From assembly GCF_002127325.2 (NCBI RefSeq), contig NC_035436.2, positions 31,073,058 to 31,137,057 of the forward strand: 64,000 nucleotides of DNA, in the 5' to 3' direction. The notes beneath the pieces were generated by a model. The model was not told the DNA's origin. It made no database searches and saw only the letters and a program-made list of their open reading frames with translations. This document shows positions 45,807 to 56,339 of the stretch, piece by piece. Within the stretch, counting starts at the first letter, position 1. Each line of letters begins with the position of its first letter. Both the position numbers and the translations under genes were made by a program. The DNA comes from Helianthus annuus. Lineage: Eukaryota; Streptophyta; Magnoliopsida; Asterales; Asteraceae.

Positions 45807-47499
45807 TGATGTGTGTCGGTGTGTATATAATTTAGATATATTTTTAAGCCCTTTTTACACTTTTAGCCAAGTTTTAAATTTATAAAACACGATATTTACT
45901 AACACTAAACACACATATGGGCAAGTGCACCCATCGTGGACGTAGTATAGTGTTGGTAAGATACCGAGGTCGTCCAAGGACACAAGAGCTTTTAATACCG
46001 GTTTATCCTCAACGTCTAATCAAATCAAAAAGTTAGAAAAATGTTTTAAACTAAGAAAAATAAAAACTAACTAAATGCTGAAAAATAAAATAAAATAAAA
46101 ACAGATAGACAAGATGAATCACTTGGATCCGACAAGTGTATTAGTATAACCTTTGATTATTTTCGCACTTTTGCACTTGTTTAAGAGATTATCTTAGTTA
46201 TTGTAGTAGGCCCCTTTTTCGGAGGTGACGTTACCCTCAACCCAGTAGTTTGAGTCAGCAAGGATACAATCCTAAAGGGTTGGATTATTGAAAGATAATG
46301 AATTAAGTTATTAATGCAAATTATGGTAGGCCCCGCTTTTGGCGGTGACGTTACCCTCGGCTAAGTAGTCTGAGTCAGCAGGGATACAGTCCTAAATAGC
46401 CGGGTTATAGTATTAATAGTAGTTAGCTTATGAGGGGGTCAAAGAGTTTGGATCCCCGCCATCCAATACCTATGGGCATTGAAGGAGATCCTACTAAATT
46501 TGACCCAGGTCCCAAGCAGGACCTCTAAACGCTGAACAAGGGCAAGACCTTTACCAAACCGTTCCCTTAACCCCCGACCAGGTAGCCAACATACCTCCAT
46601 ATAGACCGTGGAGATATGAATGGTGAAAATCTTTTATTTTATATAGACAGTAAAATAATGCCAAGACACCACGGACAAACGATAAGGAAAGATCACCTTC
46701 AACATAAGTAACTAGTTATTAAAGTCATTAATACAAAACCAAATAAAAAGTGCAAAAGATTAAAAATAAAAAGTATTATACTAAACACTTGTCTTCACCA
46801 AGTGATGTAAGAGACTTAGGCAAACATGGCCTTGATTGTCAAGAACTCTTACGATCAATCTTGGATCCCGAGACGACTCACACACTCTATGATGGACAAT
46901 GGATGATGGTGGTGGATGATGGTGTTATGGTGGTGGTGGGTGGTGGATGAAGTGTGAGAGAGGTGGTGTGCCAAGGGATGAGAGAGAATGAAGCCAAGCT
47001 CCTCTATTTATAGGCTGAACAGAACGCTGGACACGGCCCCGTGTTCGCTGAACACGGCCCCGTGCCCGTCTGACATTCTCTCTCTTCATTAATTGTAATT
47101 GCGAATTACAATTAATGCGCCTGCTGTACTTTCAACACGCCCCCGTGTCCGCTGGGCACGGCCCCGTGGTGAGCAATGGAAGCTTCTACTGGTTTGTCTT
47201 TTCTGCTGCTTCCTGGGCACGCCCCCGTGTTCACTGGACACGGGGCGTGTTCAGGCTCTGTTTCTCTTCTCTTTGTCTTGGGAGGTGCCGTTGAGGGTCC
47301 GGGCAGTTCACTTTTGTTCCTTTTCTTGTATTTATGGTAGATTTAGTAGTCTTTTTGCTTCTTTTGTGATTTTGAGCTCATTTCATCCTGAAAATACAAA
47401 AGGAAGACAAAAACACTCTTTTTCCAACATTAGTACTAAAAAAGGGTTAGTTTTATGCTTTAATTGATGTGTTTTATATGTTGCATTTTACACACATCA
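45807..47499 (-). repeat. 5' LTR (minus sense) of element B, 1693 bp
   Basis: Offset exactly 6113 bp from the other LTR with no indel. The TATA box (minus) is at 47005-47012, and paired palindromes lie at 47032/47053, 47136/47157 and 47218/47239. Confidence 0.95.
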
Positions 47500-48120
47500 A
47501 CCCGATATCACATATGCTGTTCAACAGGTATGTTTTTTTATGCACGCCCCTCGGGAGCCTCATTTTGCCTTCATGAAGCGAATTTTCGATATTTTCAAGG
47601 AACTCTGGATTATGGTCTACGGATCACATCTTCAAAATCCTTGTCCTTGACAGCTTATTCGGATGCAGACTGGGGGGGATGCCCAGACACTCGACGATCT
47701 ACTTCTGGATATTGTGTCTTTTTGGGTGATAACCTGGTTTCCTGGTCGTCTAAACGACAACATACTCTCTCATATTCTAATGCTGAAGCTGAATATCGTG
47801 GTGTTGCTAATGCAATGGCTGAGGCAAGTTGGTTACGCAATCTCTTACTTGAGTTACATGTTCCGCTTCGACGTGCAACTGTCGTCTATTGTGATAATGT
47901 ATCGGCAGTATACTTATCTGAAAATCATGTTCAGCATCAACACACTAAACATGTAGAGATGGACATTGACTTTGTCCGTGAGAAAGTTCAACTTGGTCAC
48001 GTTCGGGTCCTTCATGTACCAGCTTCTTCTCAATATGCACATATCTTTACTAAAGGACTTCCTCGACATCTTTTTCAGACTTTCAGATCCAGTTTGAGCG
48101 TTCTTTCCAATGCCGCTTGA
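47500..48120 (+). pseudogene. Copia RNase H, C-terminal part of pol
   Basis: Resumes the copia frame after element B: RTFRYFQGT-like helix (KRIFRYFQGTLDYGL), RNase H catalytic Asp in TAYSDADWGGC, then STSGYCVFLG, SWSSKRQ, AEAEYRG and DNVSAVYLS, ending at the normal stop near 48120. This last part is the best preserved of the copia coding region. Confidence 0.92.
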
Positions 48121-48121
48121 A

Positions 48122-48132
48122 CAGCGGGGGAC
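48122..48132 (+). other. Polypurine tract of copia element
   Basis: CAGCGGGGGAC directly precedes the 3' LTR. Confidence 0.75.
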
Positions 48133-48295
48133 TATTAGCGGATATCTTTGTATATGTTCCATAGTTAGATTATCATTGTATTTAGGTTGGTATATATCAG
48201 TTTCCTTATCGTCAGGTCTTGTAATCCCTATATAATGGGTTTAATATTTCATCAATGATATAGAAAACATCAACCCTCAATATCATATGCGTTTA
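48133..48295 (+). repeat. 3' LTR of copia element
   Basis: Starts TATTAGCGGATATC (probably TG mutated to TA) and ends CATATGCGTTTA. It matches 28557-28719. Confidence 0.9.
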
Positions 48296-48671
48296 CATTC
48301 CATACCGTAGGCTTTATTTACAAAAGGCAATGGAGCCCATTATCCTATGTAACGCTTACGTGTCGATAAGATGGCGTAGTAGACTTTCTACGACTCCATT
48401 CCATACCATACCCTCCATATGAACAAATTATAAAATAAAGATATTCAACTCATATACTACTTGAACGATGTCTCAGACTATTCAAACTCATTTGAATATT
48501 ATTCATGTGTTCCTTTTTCTATTTTTGAAAGCTACGAGACTATGAATAAAAAGTTTTCTGAAAATGAATTGTATAATTTCAAAACAAAAATAACGAATAT
48601 TACAACCTTATTAGGCTTCTTGCATGTGATCACGTTTCTTCTTTTAATTTTCTTAATAAGTAGGTATTTTA
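48296..48671. other. Unassigned AT-rich sequence
   Basis: Contains an inverted TCCATTCCATACC repeat near 48296-48415. An 85-codon open frame (48461-48718) runs into the Helitron end and looks accidental. Confidence 0.4.
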
Positions 48672-49370
48672 CTCGTCGCGCGTTGCGGCGGCGCTATACG
48701 CAACGTGATAAATTATAGACTACAATCATACGACTCGTTTCCGAATGAAATTTTTGTTAAAATGTAGCGTAATCCGAATTCATAATGTTGAATGAAAATG
48801 TATTATATTTGACCTGACTTGTTTCAGACAAAATTTACGTTAAAATGTAGACTAACTCAAAATATACATAAAATAAACACGTGTGGTGGTGTTTTATGTG
48901 GCGTAATAGATTATAGACTACAACCGACTTGACTCGTTTCCGAACTAAATTTACGTCGAAATGTCTTTATACCGTAAAATGAGAACGTAATTTATTAGAC
49001 CCGATTTGTTTCCAAACAAAATTTACGTCAAAACGTGCATAAAAAGAAAACATTTTATAATTGAACCAACTCGTTTCAAAACAAAAATTCCAATAAAGCG
49101 TAGACGAACTCAAATTTACATTGATACATACATAAAAGAATAAAAACGTTAGAAATTAGTTTTAGGTAGACTCGAAACTTTAGAAACATAAGAGGGTCAA
49201 AGTGACATTTTACAAAGTTAGATGGCTACATTTTTATAGAAGTTAACAAAGTGACATTATACAAAAGTTTGGGTAGATTACAAAAGTGAGGGGTTATAAA
49301 TTGACATTATACAAAAGTTTGGGGTGTCAGTGGCAAAAGCCACCGACCTTTTCTTTTAAGGTTATATAAA
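48672..49370 (-). mobile_element. Decayed Helitron related to the one at 27674
   Basis: On minus, the 5' region (TTTATATAACCTTAAAAG, GGTCGGTGGCTTTTGCC) matches the copy at 27674-28471. The 3' end keeps a GC hairpin (GCCGCCGCAACGCGCGAC) but has lost CTAG. The interior shares TTTACGTCGAAATG-type words. Confidence 0.45.
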
Positions 49371-49806
49371 TACTTTATTAATTATTTAATTTGATTTTTT
49401 TTTAAGACTTGCGTTCACAATTTTTCCATAACAATAAAATAAATAAACATACAGTTATATTTATTTTTTTCAGCATTATAAATTTGGTTAAAAACGAAGT
49501 TACACTCAAAATAAAATACTTTGGGTATCGTAAACTATACTGAATACCGGTACCGTACCCATATCAATACCGACCAACAACATTGGTACAGGTACCACGT
49601 TTCATTATTACGGTTTCTTATCCATGTAAAACTTGTGTTATCTTTTTGTGCATGTTACGACTTTATTTTTTTGTTTAGTTGGGAGAACTTTTATGTAATA
49701 AAATCTGATGCAATTATAGGTAAAAATAACTATTTCGTAATACATAAATATTTCTCGTTGCATCGAATATCACTATAGATAAATTTAGATTTATCCTGTT
49801 TATTAT

Positions 49807-50045
49807 ACATGTCTACACATATACATCACTATAGATAAATTTAGATTTAACCAAGAACAATAACATATATAAAATGAGAATTATTATAGAATATTAATTA
49901 TTACAAAACAAAAAGCATACCTTTAAACCACTAAATTTTGAGATTTAAGATTCATAATTTTTAAATTTTATATTTCTAACATTAATATGTGTATTATCTA
50001 GACATGAAAAAATTATATAATTTTACCTATATATAGCCTGCATAC
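49807..50045 (+). repeat. About 240-bp duplicated segment, copy 1
   Basis: From ATGTCTACACATATACATCA to CCTGCATACATGTA. Repeated at 51449-51690 with few changes, and its first about 40 bp again at 50058-50098. The copies flank the Helitron at 50112. Confidence 0.85.
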
Positions 50046-50111
50046 ATGTATATCATGTCTACACATATACATCACTATAGATAAATTTAGTTGTATCCTG
50101 TTTATTATAAA

Positions 50112-51415
50112 CTAGGTTTAACCCCCCGCCGCATTGCGGCCGGGGCTTACAAAGCAAGAACAATAGAAGAATGCTCGGCGTTCGGTTTCACATAAGTTAG
50201 AAGCCAATTGTTTATTACATTCCGCTTACTGGTTATGCAATCGAGGAAGAGAACCACCATCGATCATTAACCTAAAGGTTAGAAATCAACTTACGAAACT
50301 GATAGACGGTGGCAAGATCTGTATCATTATCGGCCTCATACCTTACCAACAACAACTTGAGATATTGAAGAAGAATGATTCAAAACTTGGTTCATCTATC
50401 TTACAATATTTATTGTTTAAGCTCTAAATACCAACAGATCTCACAAATATATTATAAGCAAGTGCAAATTAATACGTAACGGATATAAAGAAAAAACTGA
50501 CACATGTAATCAAAAGAGATGAATTAGAGATTTTGACAAAAAGGAAAAAGGAAACCTCTGGCTCGTTACCCAAAGAAGTTTACATTTAAACGTAGACTAA
50601 CTCAAATTTATACCGAAACGTACATAAACTATGCACGTTAAAAATGATTTTTAACGAAAATGTATTATATTTGACCTAACTCGTTTCCTAAAAACGTTTA
50701 CGTCGAAACGTAGAGCAAATCGAATTTATACTAAGGCGTCCATAAAAATATGCTCGTAAAAAATAGTTTTGTAAGTAAATGAAGTATAGGGCTAAACTTG
50801 AAACAAACTATTAGTATAAAACTTAATAAAATTACCTAAAAGTGTGCCAAGTAGCACGAATGTCACACCACTGCCAGCGACCACCAACATCGGAAAAGCT
50901 TGTAAAAACAAAATAAATAAAAAAGGAAAAAATAACACCGTTCGAAAAGTAGACGTAAATCGTTGAACCGCACATCCCGTTTTGGCGTGTCAATGCTAAG
51001 AAATTAGACCGAAGCGTAAGCGTAAAATGTAGAAAAAAATAACAAAGTCGAATTAGGACCAGCGGGTTACGACGAACCTGTCAAACGGGAAGAAAAAAAA
51101 CGTGTTGCGACGGACCTGTAAAACAGGAAAAAAATATACGAAAAAAACGTGGAATCTCACACGCACATTGCGGCATGTTAACTCACAAAATTTATAACGA
51201 AACGTAAAACGAAAAAATTGTGAAGATTAAAAGTTTGGAGACCAAAGTTGGAAAAAAATTTGATAGGTTAATTTTGAAAAGATGAAAAGTTTGAATTAAG
51301 AGTAAAAAAATCTAAGGGGCTAATATGAAAAGGAAGAAAACCTTTGGATTACAAATGAAAAATTAACTTTCTTTTTTTTGAAAAACTCTCCATGCATAGG
51401 GTATAACACCTTAAT
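50112..51415 (-). mobile_element. Non-autonomous Helitron with well-kept 3' end
   Basis: On minus, the 3' end is the hairpin CCCCGGCCGCAATGCGGCGG followed by GGGTTAAACCTAG and host T (plus 50111). The 5' limit near 51415 is uncertain. The interior is AT-rich with TTTACGTCGAAACGTAG-like words and no coding frame. Confidence 0.6.
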
Positions 51416-51448
51416 GCCAAAACAAGTTACTAATTTATAGTTGGTAAA

Positions 51449-51690
51449 TGTCTACACATATACATCACTATAGATAAATTTAGATTTAACCAAGAACAAT
51501 AAAATATATAAAATGAGAATTATTATAGAATATTAATTATTACGAGAATAAAAAGAATACCTTTAAACCACTAAATTTTGAGATTTAAGATTCATAATTT
51601 TTAGATTTTATATTTCTTACATTAATATGTGTATTATATAGACATGAAAAAATCATATAATTTTACCTACACATAGCCTGCATACATGTA
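51449..51690 (+). repeat. About 240-bp duplicated segment, copy 2
   Basis: Same words in the same order as 49807-50045 (TGAGAATTATTATAGAATAT, CCACTAAATTTTGAGATTT). Not LTR-like: no TG..CA ends. Confidence 0.85.
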
Positions 51691-52059
51691 GATAGTTTAA
51701 CCTAAACGTAACCTACATATGTGTAGGTTATGTAGTAAACTAAAATTTTTCCATATTTTGTTTTTAATTTTATTATGAGAAACAATAAATCTTACATTTG
51801 TAACATATTCATTTACTTTTTAGGTTTTTAGGATTGAAAAAATAGGTGATTCATTTTGTTCATCGTGTTCTTGTAATATTTAGTGTTTTGTATAGAATCC
51901 TCCACACACACATATATATATAATCAAATTTTAATCCATTAAATTGGTAGTTGAAATTAATGCATAGTCTTAAATTTGTCTTACATATACCATGAATTTA
52001 CCGTTTTCCCTATCTAAAATGCATTATATAGTACTATAAATAATATAATATTTAATTAT
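51691..52059. other. AT-rich sequence, nothing recognised
   Basis: No repeat partner, inverted repeat or credible frame seen. A short (AC)n(AT)n run lies near 51905-51925. Confidence 0.5.
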
Positions 52060-52072
52060 ATTTTTTAACGGC

Positions 52073-52288
52073 AAATTTGGATTACTGACAGACCACTGAA
52101 GTATCATCGTGCCATCAGCGGAACCATCTGATCATATCCATCTCCACTAGGCAATAATGCATATACACCAATTCAGGAGGAAACACAACGTATTTGGAAA
52201 AATCCCCTTATGGAAATCGAACCCATGACCTAATGGTCATAAGCCTTATCACACCCCAAGATACCACTAGACTATAATGCCATGGTCT
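52073..52288 (-). mobile_element. tRNA-derived SINE, 216 bp, with 13-bp TSD
   Basis: A perfect 13-bp duplication ATTTAATTATATT flanks it (52060-52072 and 52289-52301). On minus, the 5' part has a Pol III A box TATAGTCTAGTGG (52276-52264) and B box GGGTTCGATTTCC (52224-52212). The 3' end is TTTGCCGTTAAAA. It is too long and unfolded to be a tRNA gene. Confidence 0.87.
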
Positions 52289-52301
52289 ATTTAATTATAT
52301 T

Positions 52302-52868
52302 ATATTATATTATTTATGTAATTTATATTTATATAATTTATATAATTTATAATATAAACCTTGATGAATAGTAACATTTTTTTATGTTAGTGTATATTTT
52401 TTAAGTTTCATTTCACCACTTTTACTTCAAACAATATACTCTTTTAACTCATTTAGATTTATTTAATTTGATTTCCCTCTATAACTTGTAACTTGGTTTC
52501 GTTATTTTTTTTTAAACTAAATGTGTGACTGTCTCATGTATTTTTTTCTTGACGTTCCTGAATAAACTTTGTTGAAGAAGAGTTTTATTCAATATAGTAC
52601 TGTGACAAACCTATTGACATTACTACGGGTTTGTTATAATCATTTGAGATACCGGTATTCGTTTTATGATCGACACTGGTATTGTTTTTATTGAAACCGG
52701 TACCGTATTCAATTTTATGTTTTTCAATATAAAGCACATTATTTTGTGCATATCATGACTTTAAACCGAGTACTAGTACCATATCGATACCGTCACAAAC
52801 TGGACGAACTGGACCGAATCGATATCGATCGAATTCTCGTTGCATTGCGCGGGGAATTTTTGCTAATT
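52302..52868 (+). mobile_element. Probable Helitron 3' end, plus strand (5' limit unknown)
   Basis: CTCGTTGCATTGCGCGGGG followed by AATTTTTGCTAA|T at 52868 fits a decayed Helitron 3' terminus (CTRR then T). Upstream is a GGTACCG-rich patch (52640-52830). Confidence 0.4.
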
Positions 52869-53278
52869 ATTATATATATAAAAATTTAGACACGTGAATC
52901 ATAATTTATTAAATCAAAATTTGACACATTTTTTAAAGTTTCAGTTTTACCTCTTGTACTATAACCTATAACTACTTGCATCATAATTGGATGCCCGCCC
53001 GCATTGTGGGGTGTTAAGCCGAATATTTCTTAGTTTCATAACATGCACGCATGTATTTTAGTTACTTGTGCATATTACTCATAACACGATCTCAAAAAAA
53101 TTACATCGAGTCAACCAATTAAACCAAAACACTGCCATAGTTTTGCTAAAAAAAGATGACAAGCCTGAGCTGGGGGCAAAATAGTAAATTAACAGAAACA
53201 ATGAGCGAATGTTACACACCTGGTTGACAAAAAAGTTAGATTGAGTCAACCAAGTAAAATAAAAATAACTATAGTTTT

Positions 53279-53319
<41 letters not shown>

Positions 53320-53339
53320 CTAAAACGATGGCAAGACTA
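52869..53339. other. AT-rich sequence with poly-A run
   Basis: Poly-A of about 37 bases at 53281-53317. TAGATTGAGTCAACCAAGTA near 53230 echoes CATCGAGTCAACCAATTAAA near 53103, a diverged duplication. Another decayed GC hairpin (CCCGCCCGCATTGTGGGG) lies at 52992. Confidence 0.5.
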
Positions 53340-53700
53340 CAGATTTTAACTGGGGCAAAATTAGAAGTTTTTAAAAGAGGGTAAAACCAAAATTTTGTTT
53401 TGAACTGGGGCAAAATCATAGTTTTGAACGAAGGGCAAAATCGTAATTTTTTGCTAGGGACAAAATCATAATTTTATTTTGAACTCAGGGCAAAAGCGTA
53501 ATTTTAAACTCATGGCGAAATCGTAATTTTGTGCTAGGGAAGAAACTAAAACAATGGAAAGACTACAAATTTTAACTGAGGTAAAATTGTCATTTTTTAA
53601 ATGAGAGCAAATTCATAATTTTAAACCGAGGGCAATTTCTTAATTTTAAGTTGGGGATAAAAGCATAAGTTTATTTTGAACCGTGGCAAAATCATATTAA
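53340..53700 (+). repeat. Degenerate 30-45 bp repeats around GGGCAAAATCGTAATTTT
   Basis: At least eight variants of GGGCAAAAT, a few bases, AATTTT and then GAACT or AACTG occur in direct orientation with irregular spacing. They look like an eroded tandem array. No coding frame. Confidence 0.7.
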
Positions 53701-53862
53701 AAATGAAAAAAAAAAATAGGGCAACCGCCCATTTTCCACCAATATGGTGGCACAACTATTGCCGCCATGTAATTTGTATATGTAAGTAATATATATATAT
53801 ATGTTAACAATTCATTTAAATTTTTAATAATATTTCTATTTTAACCGTTATGTTATAAGTAA

Positions 53863-54170
53863 GAGTGAATTTCAAGTTTTGTCATTTATCTTTAGGCCAC
53901 TTTGCAAGTTTTGTCCTTTATGTTTAAATTTGACGAGTTTTGTCCTTTATGTTTATAAATCAAGCACGTTTTGTCCTTTATGCTTTATTTTTAAGGACAA
54001 AACGTGCTTGATTTTTTAAACATAAAGGACAAAACGTGTTTGATTTTTAAACATAAAGGGTAAAACGTGCTTGATTTTTAAACATAAAGGACAAAACTCG
54101 TCAAATTTAAATATAAATGACAAAACTTGCAAAGTGGCCTAAAGATAAAGGAAAAACTTGAAATTCACTC
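53863..54170. mobile_element. Mutator-like MITE, 308 bp, 9-bp TSD
   Basis: Perfect 9-bp duplication TATAAGTAA at 53854-53862 and 54171-54179. Termini GAGTGAATTTCAAG are inverted, and the inverted similarity continues through most of the element (CCACTTTGCAAGTTTTGTC). Inside, GGACAAAACGTGCTTGATTT-type units of about 31-33 bp repeat three times. A 9-bp TSD is typical of Mutator-like elements. Confidence 0.85.
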
Positions 54171-54179
54171 TATAAGTAA

Positions 54180-54439
54180 TATACATCTTTTAACACGATA
54201 AACTATATAATAGTATTTCATTAATGATTTAATTTTAGTTTTCTTTAAAAACTTTTTTAAAAATTCTAAATACATATACATGTTTATTTTTTATGAAGAT
54301 ATATTTAAAAGTATTTTTTGACATCGCAAACAATTTTAGCTTTAACGTATGCTTTGATAGTTTGATAGGTGAGATCGTAGAAATACATGTTTAATTAAAA
54401 TTGTATGTGTTAAAGATATATATTATTTGTGAAAAAGAG

Positions 54440-54481
<42 letters not shown>

Positions 54482-55586
54482 GTTTGTTTTAACACACATA
54501 TATAATATAGATTATATACAAAATAAAAATTTGCGTCGGAAGTGTGCACCATGTGTTTAGATTGTTGATCACACATTCACACCGGTTCAAATTTTAAGAT
54601 TGAAGATTGTAATAAATAGGGAAGTAAAGGAAAAAAATGAAGCAACCTTCTTCACTGTTTTATATTTGTTAAACTGTTCCATCGACTTCTTCCAAAGGTA
54701 TATGATACTACAATAGTTATTTATTTTATTTTTATTTTTGTAAAATCAATGGTTTTGATTTTTGAATTTTACTAATATTATCCTTACATATCAAAAACAA
54801 TTATTTAGAAAACATTGATACACCGCTCATTATAATCAATACAACAGTGCGTAAAAGCATTAAAACATTATATATTAAGAAGTACAACGACACATATAAA
54901 TGTGAATATAGTAGTGCGTAAAACCTTATAATGATGCATAAAAATATTACAATGGTATGTAAAAAGCATTACAACATTAATATGTAAAATGTGTGCATAA
55001 AAATTGATACGTATATACCCACATTGGAGTGTCCTGCTTTTCAGCATGCATGCATACTAATCTTCATTCTTACAAAACAAAACAAGAATGAAAGATTGAA
55101 TGTAAATGGTATTTGCAATGTTATGGTATCTTATATATGTTTAAGGTGTTTTACTGTAAAATACAACGCCTTGAATCATTATATAATTAAAACAACATAG
55201 ACAAAACACCATGGACTAACACATACGATCGAAACGTAATTTTTTTTCTCTATATAAGTATAGCAATATCGTACTCATATTAAAGATAAAAAAACACTCG
55301 TTATTATGGTATAATGTATTTTTTTTAAAAAGTTATGTATAAAAAGTTATTGACGTTTAAAAAAAAGGGGATGAACTTGCATGTGCATTGCATGTTGGTA
55401 TTTTAATTTAAAAATGTTAAATTTATCTTTATACCCTTAATATAAAAAATTTATTACTTTAATGGTAAACACTATTTACAATTTTAACATTATAATCTCA
55501 ACCATTAGATTATAGATCAAAGGGTACTTCCTAAACTTCTCACAAAACACACCCTTTTTACAATAACCCTACCATATATATATATA
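54180..55586. other. AT-rich sequence, no gene seen
   Basis: (TA)n at 54449-54478, several poly-A/T runs and short open frames without recognisable domains. (TA)n at 55574-55586 leads into the first TA-flanked element. Confidence 0.5.
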
Positions 55587-55972
55587 GGAAGCCGCTAGAA
55601 TGAGAACCACCTCGAGTTGTAAGAACCGCGAGAACTACACCCCACGGAGCGCCGTTCGCCGCGATTTTTTTTTTACAAGTAGATGTGTGCATTATAAACA
55701 CGGCCGTAAAAAATCACGGCGAACGGCGCTCCGTGGGGTGTACTTTTTTACACCTCAAGTTTGGTGAAAAAAAAGAAAAAAGAAAAAAAAATTAAAAAAC
55801 ACCAAACTTGAGGTGTAAAAAAGTACACCCCACGGAGCGCCGTTCGCCGTGATTTTTTACGGCCGTGTTTATAATGCACACATCTACTTGTAAAAAAATC
55901 GCGGCGAACGGCGCTCCGTGGGGTGTAGTTCTCGCGGTTCTTACAACTCGGGGTGGTTCTCATTCTAGCAGC

Positions 55973-55975
<3 letters not shown>
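55587..55975. mobile_element. TA-flanked foldback element F1
   Basis: Arms of about 180 bp invert around an A-rich loop (about 55767-55796). Each arm holds a smaller hairpin: CCCCACGGAGCGCCGTTCGCC and its reverse complement, so the 31-bp word occurs four times in alternating orientation. Ends are GGAAGCCGCTAGAATGAGAACC and its inverse. (TA)n abuts both ends. No coding frame. Confidence 0.9.
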
Positions 55976-56008
<33 letters not shown>

Positions 56009-56339
56009 GACCGCTAAAATGAGAACCACTTCCAGTTGTAAGAACCATAGGAACCACTTTATAGCCTTTAGATCAACTTGATGGATGGATGAGATTAAAA
56101 GTAACAAAAACTAATATTAAATAAAATTTGTCTTATTATGTCTTTTATATTTTAATCAAAAAGGGTAGATTGGTAAAATAACTCTTTTTTTGTCTTTTTC
56201 ACTTTATTATTTTTTAATTACTTTTTGTTTTATTATATTACTTTTTATTTTTTAAAAAGATTTCTTTATTAAACAAAAATTTTGAAAATCAGATTTTTTA
56301 TATAAAAAAAATTTATGCGCTTTTTTTTACCACCCTTTT

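Larger units (their letters stand above)
39694..47499 (-). mobile_element. Non-autonomous Athila-like element B (Gag-protease only), recent insertion
   Basis: LTRs 39694-41386 and 45807-47499 are both exactly 1693 bp, and every stretch I compared was identical. The target duplication is perfect: ACCCG at 39689-39693 and 47500-47504, inside copia. The PBS on minus is a perfect tRNA-Asp complement. The interior encodes one 743-aa Gag-protease protein and no RT, RNase H or integrase, the layout described for TR-GAG-type elements. It must use enzymes from elsewhere. Confidence 0.93.
28557..48295 (+). mobile_element. Ty1/copia retrotransposon, decayed and split by two gypsy insertions
   Basis: Short LTRs (about 163 bp) at 28557-28719 and 48133-48295 bracket gag, protease, integrase, then RT and RNase H, the copia order. 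The coding region is interrupted at 31845/39131 and 39693/47500 by later elements whose target duplications are still visible. Removing them leaves about 4.6 kb. Multiple frameshifts make it non-functional. No clear TSD of the copia itself was found. Confidence 0.9.

Noticed and set aside
47464..47499. Start of the copia RNase H frame upstream of 47500
   Set aside because: These codons lie in the LTR of element B; copia sequence begins at the TSD (47500).
52212..52276. A real tRNA gene
   Set aside because: A and B boxes are present, but no cloverleaf acceptor pairing was found and a 13-bp TSD encloses a 216-bp unit, so it is a SINE.
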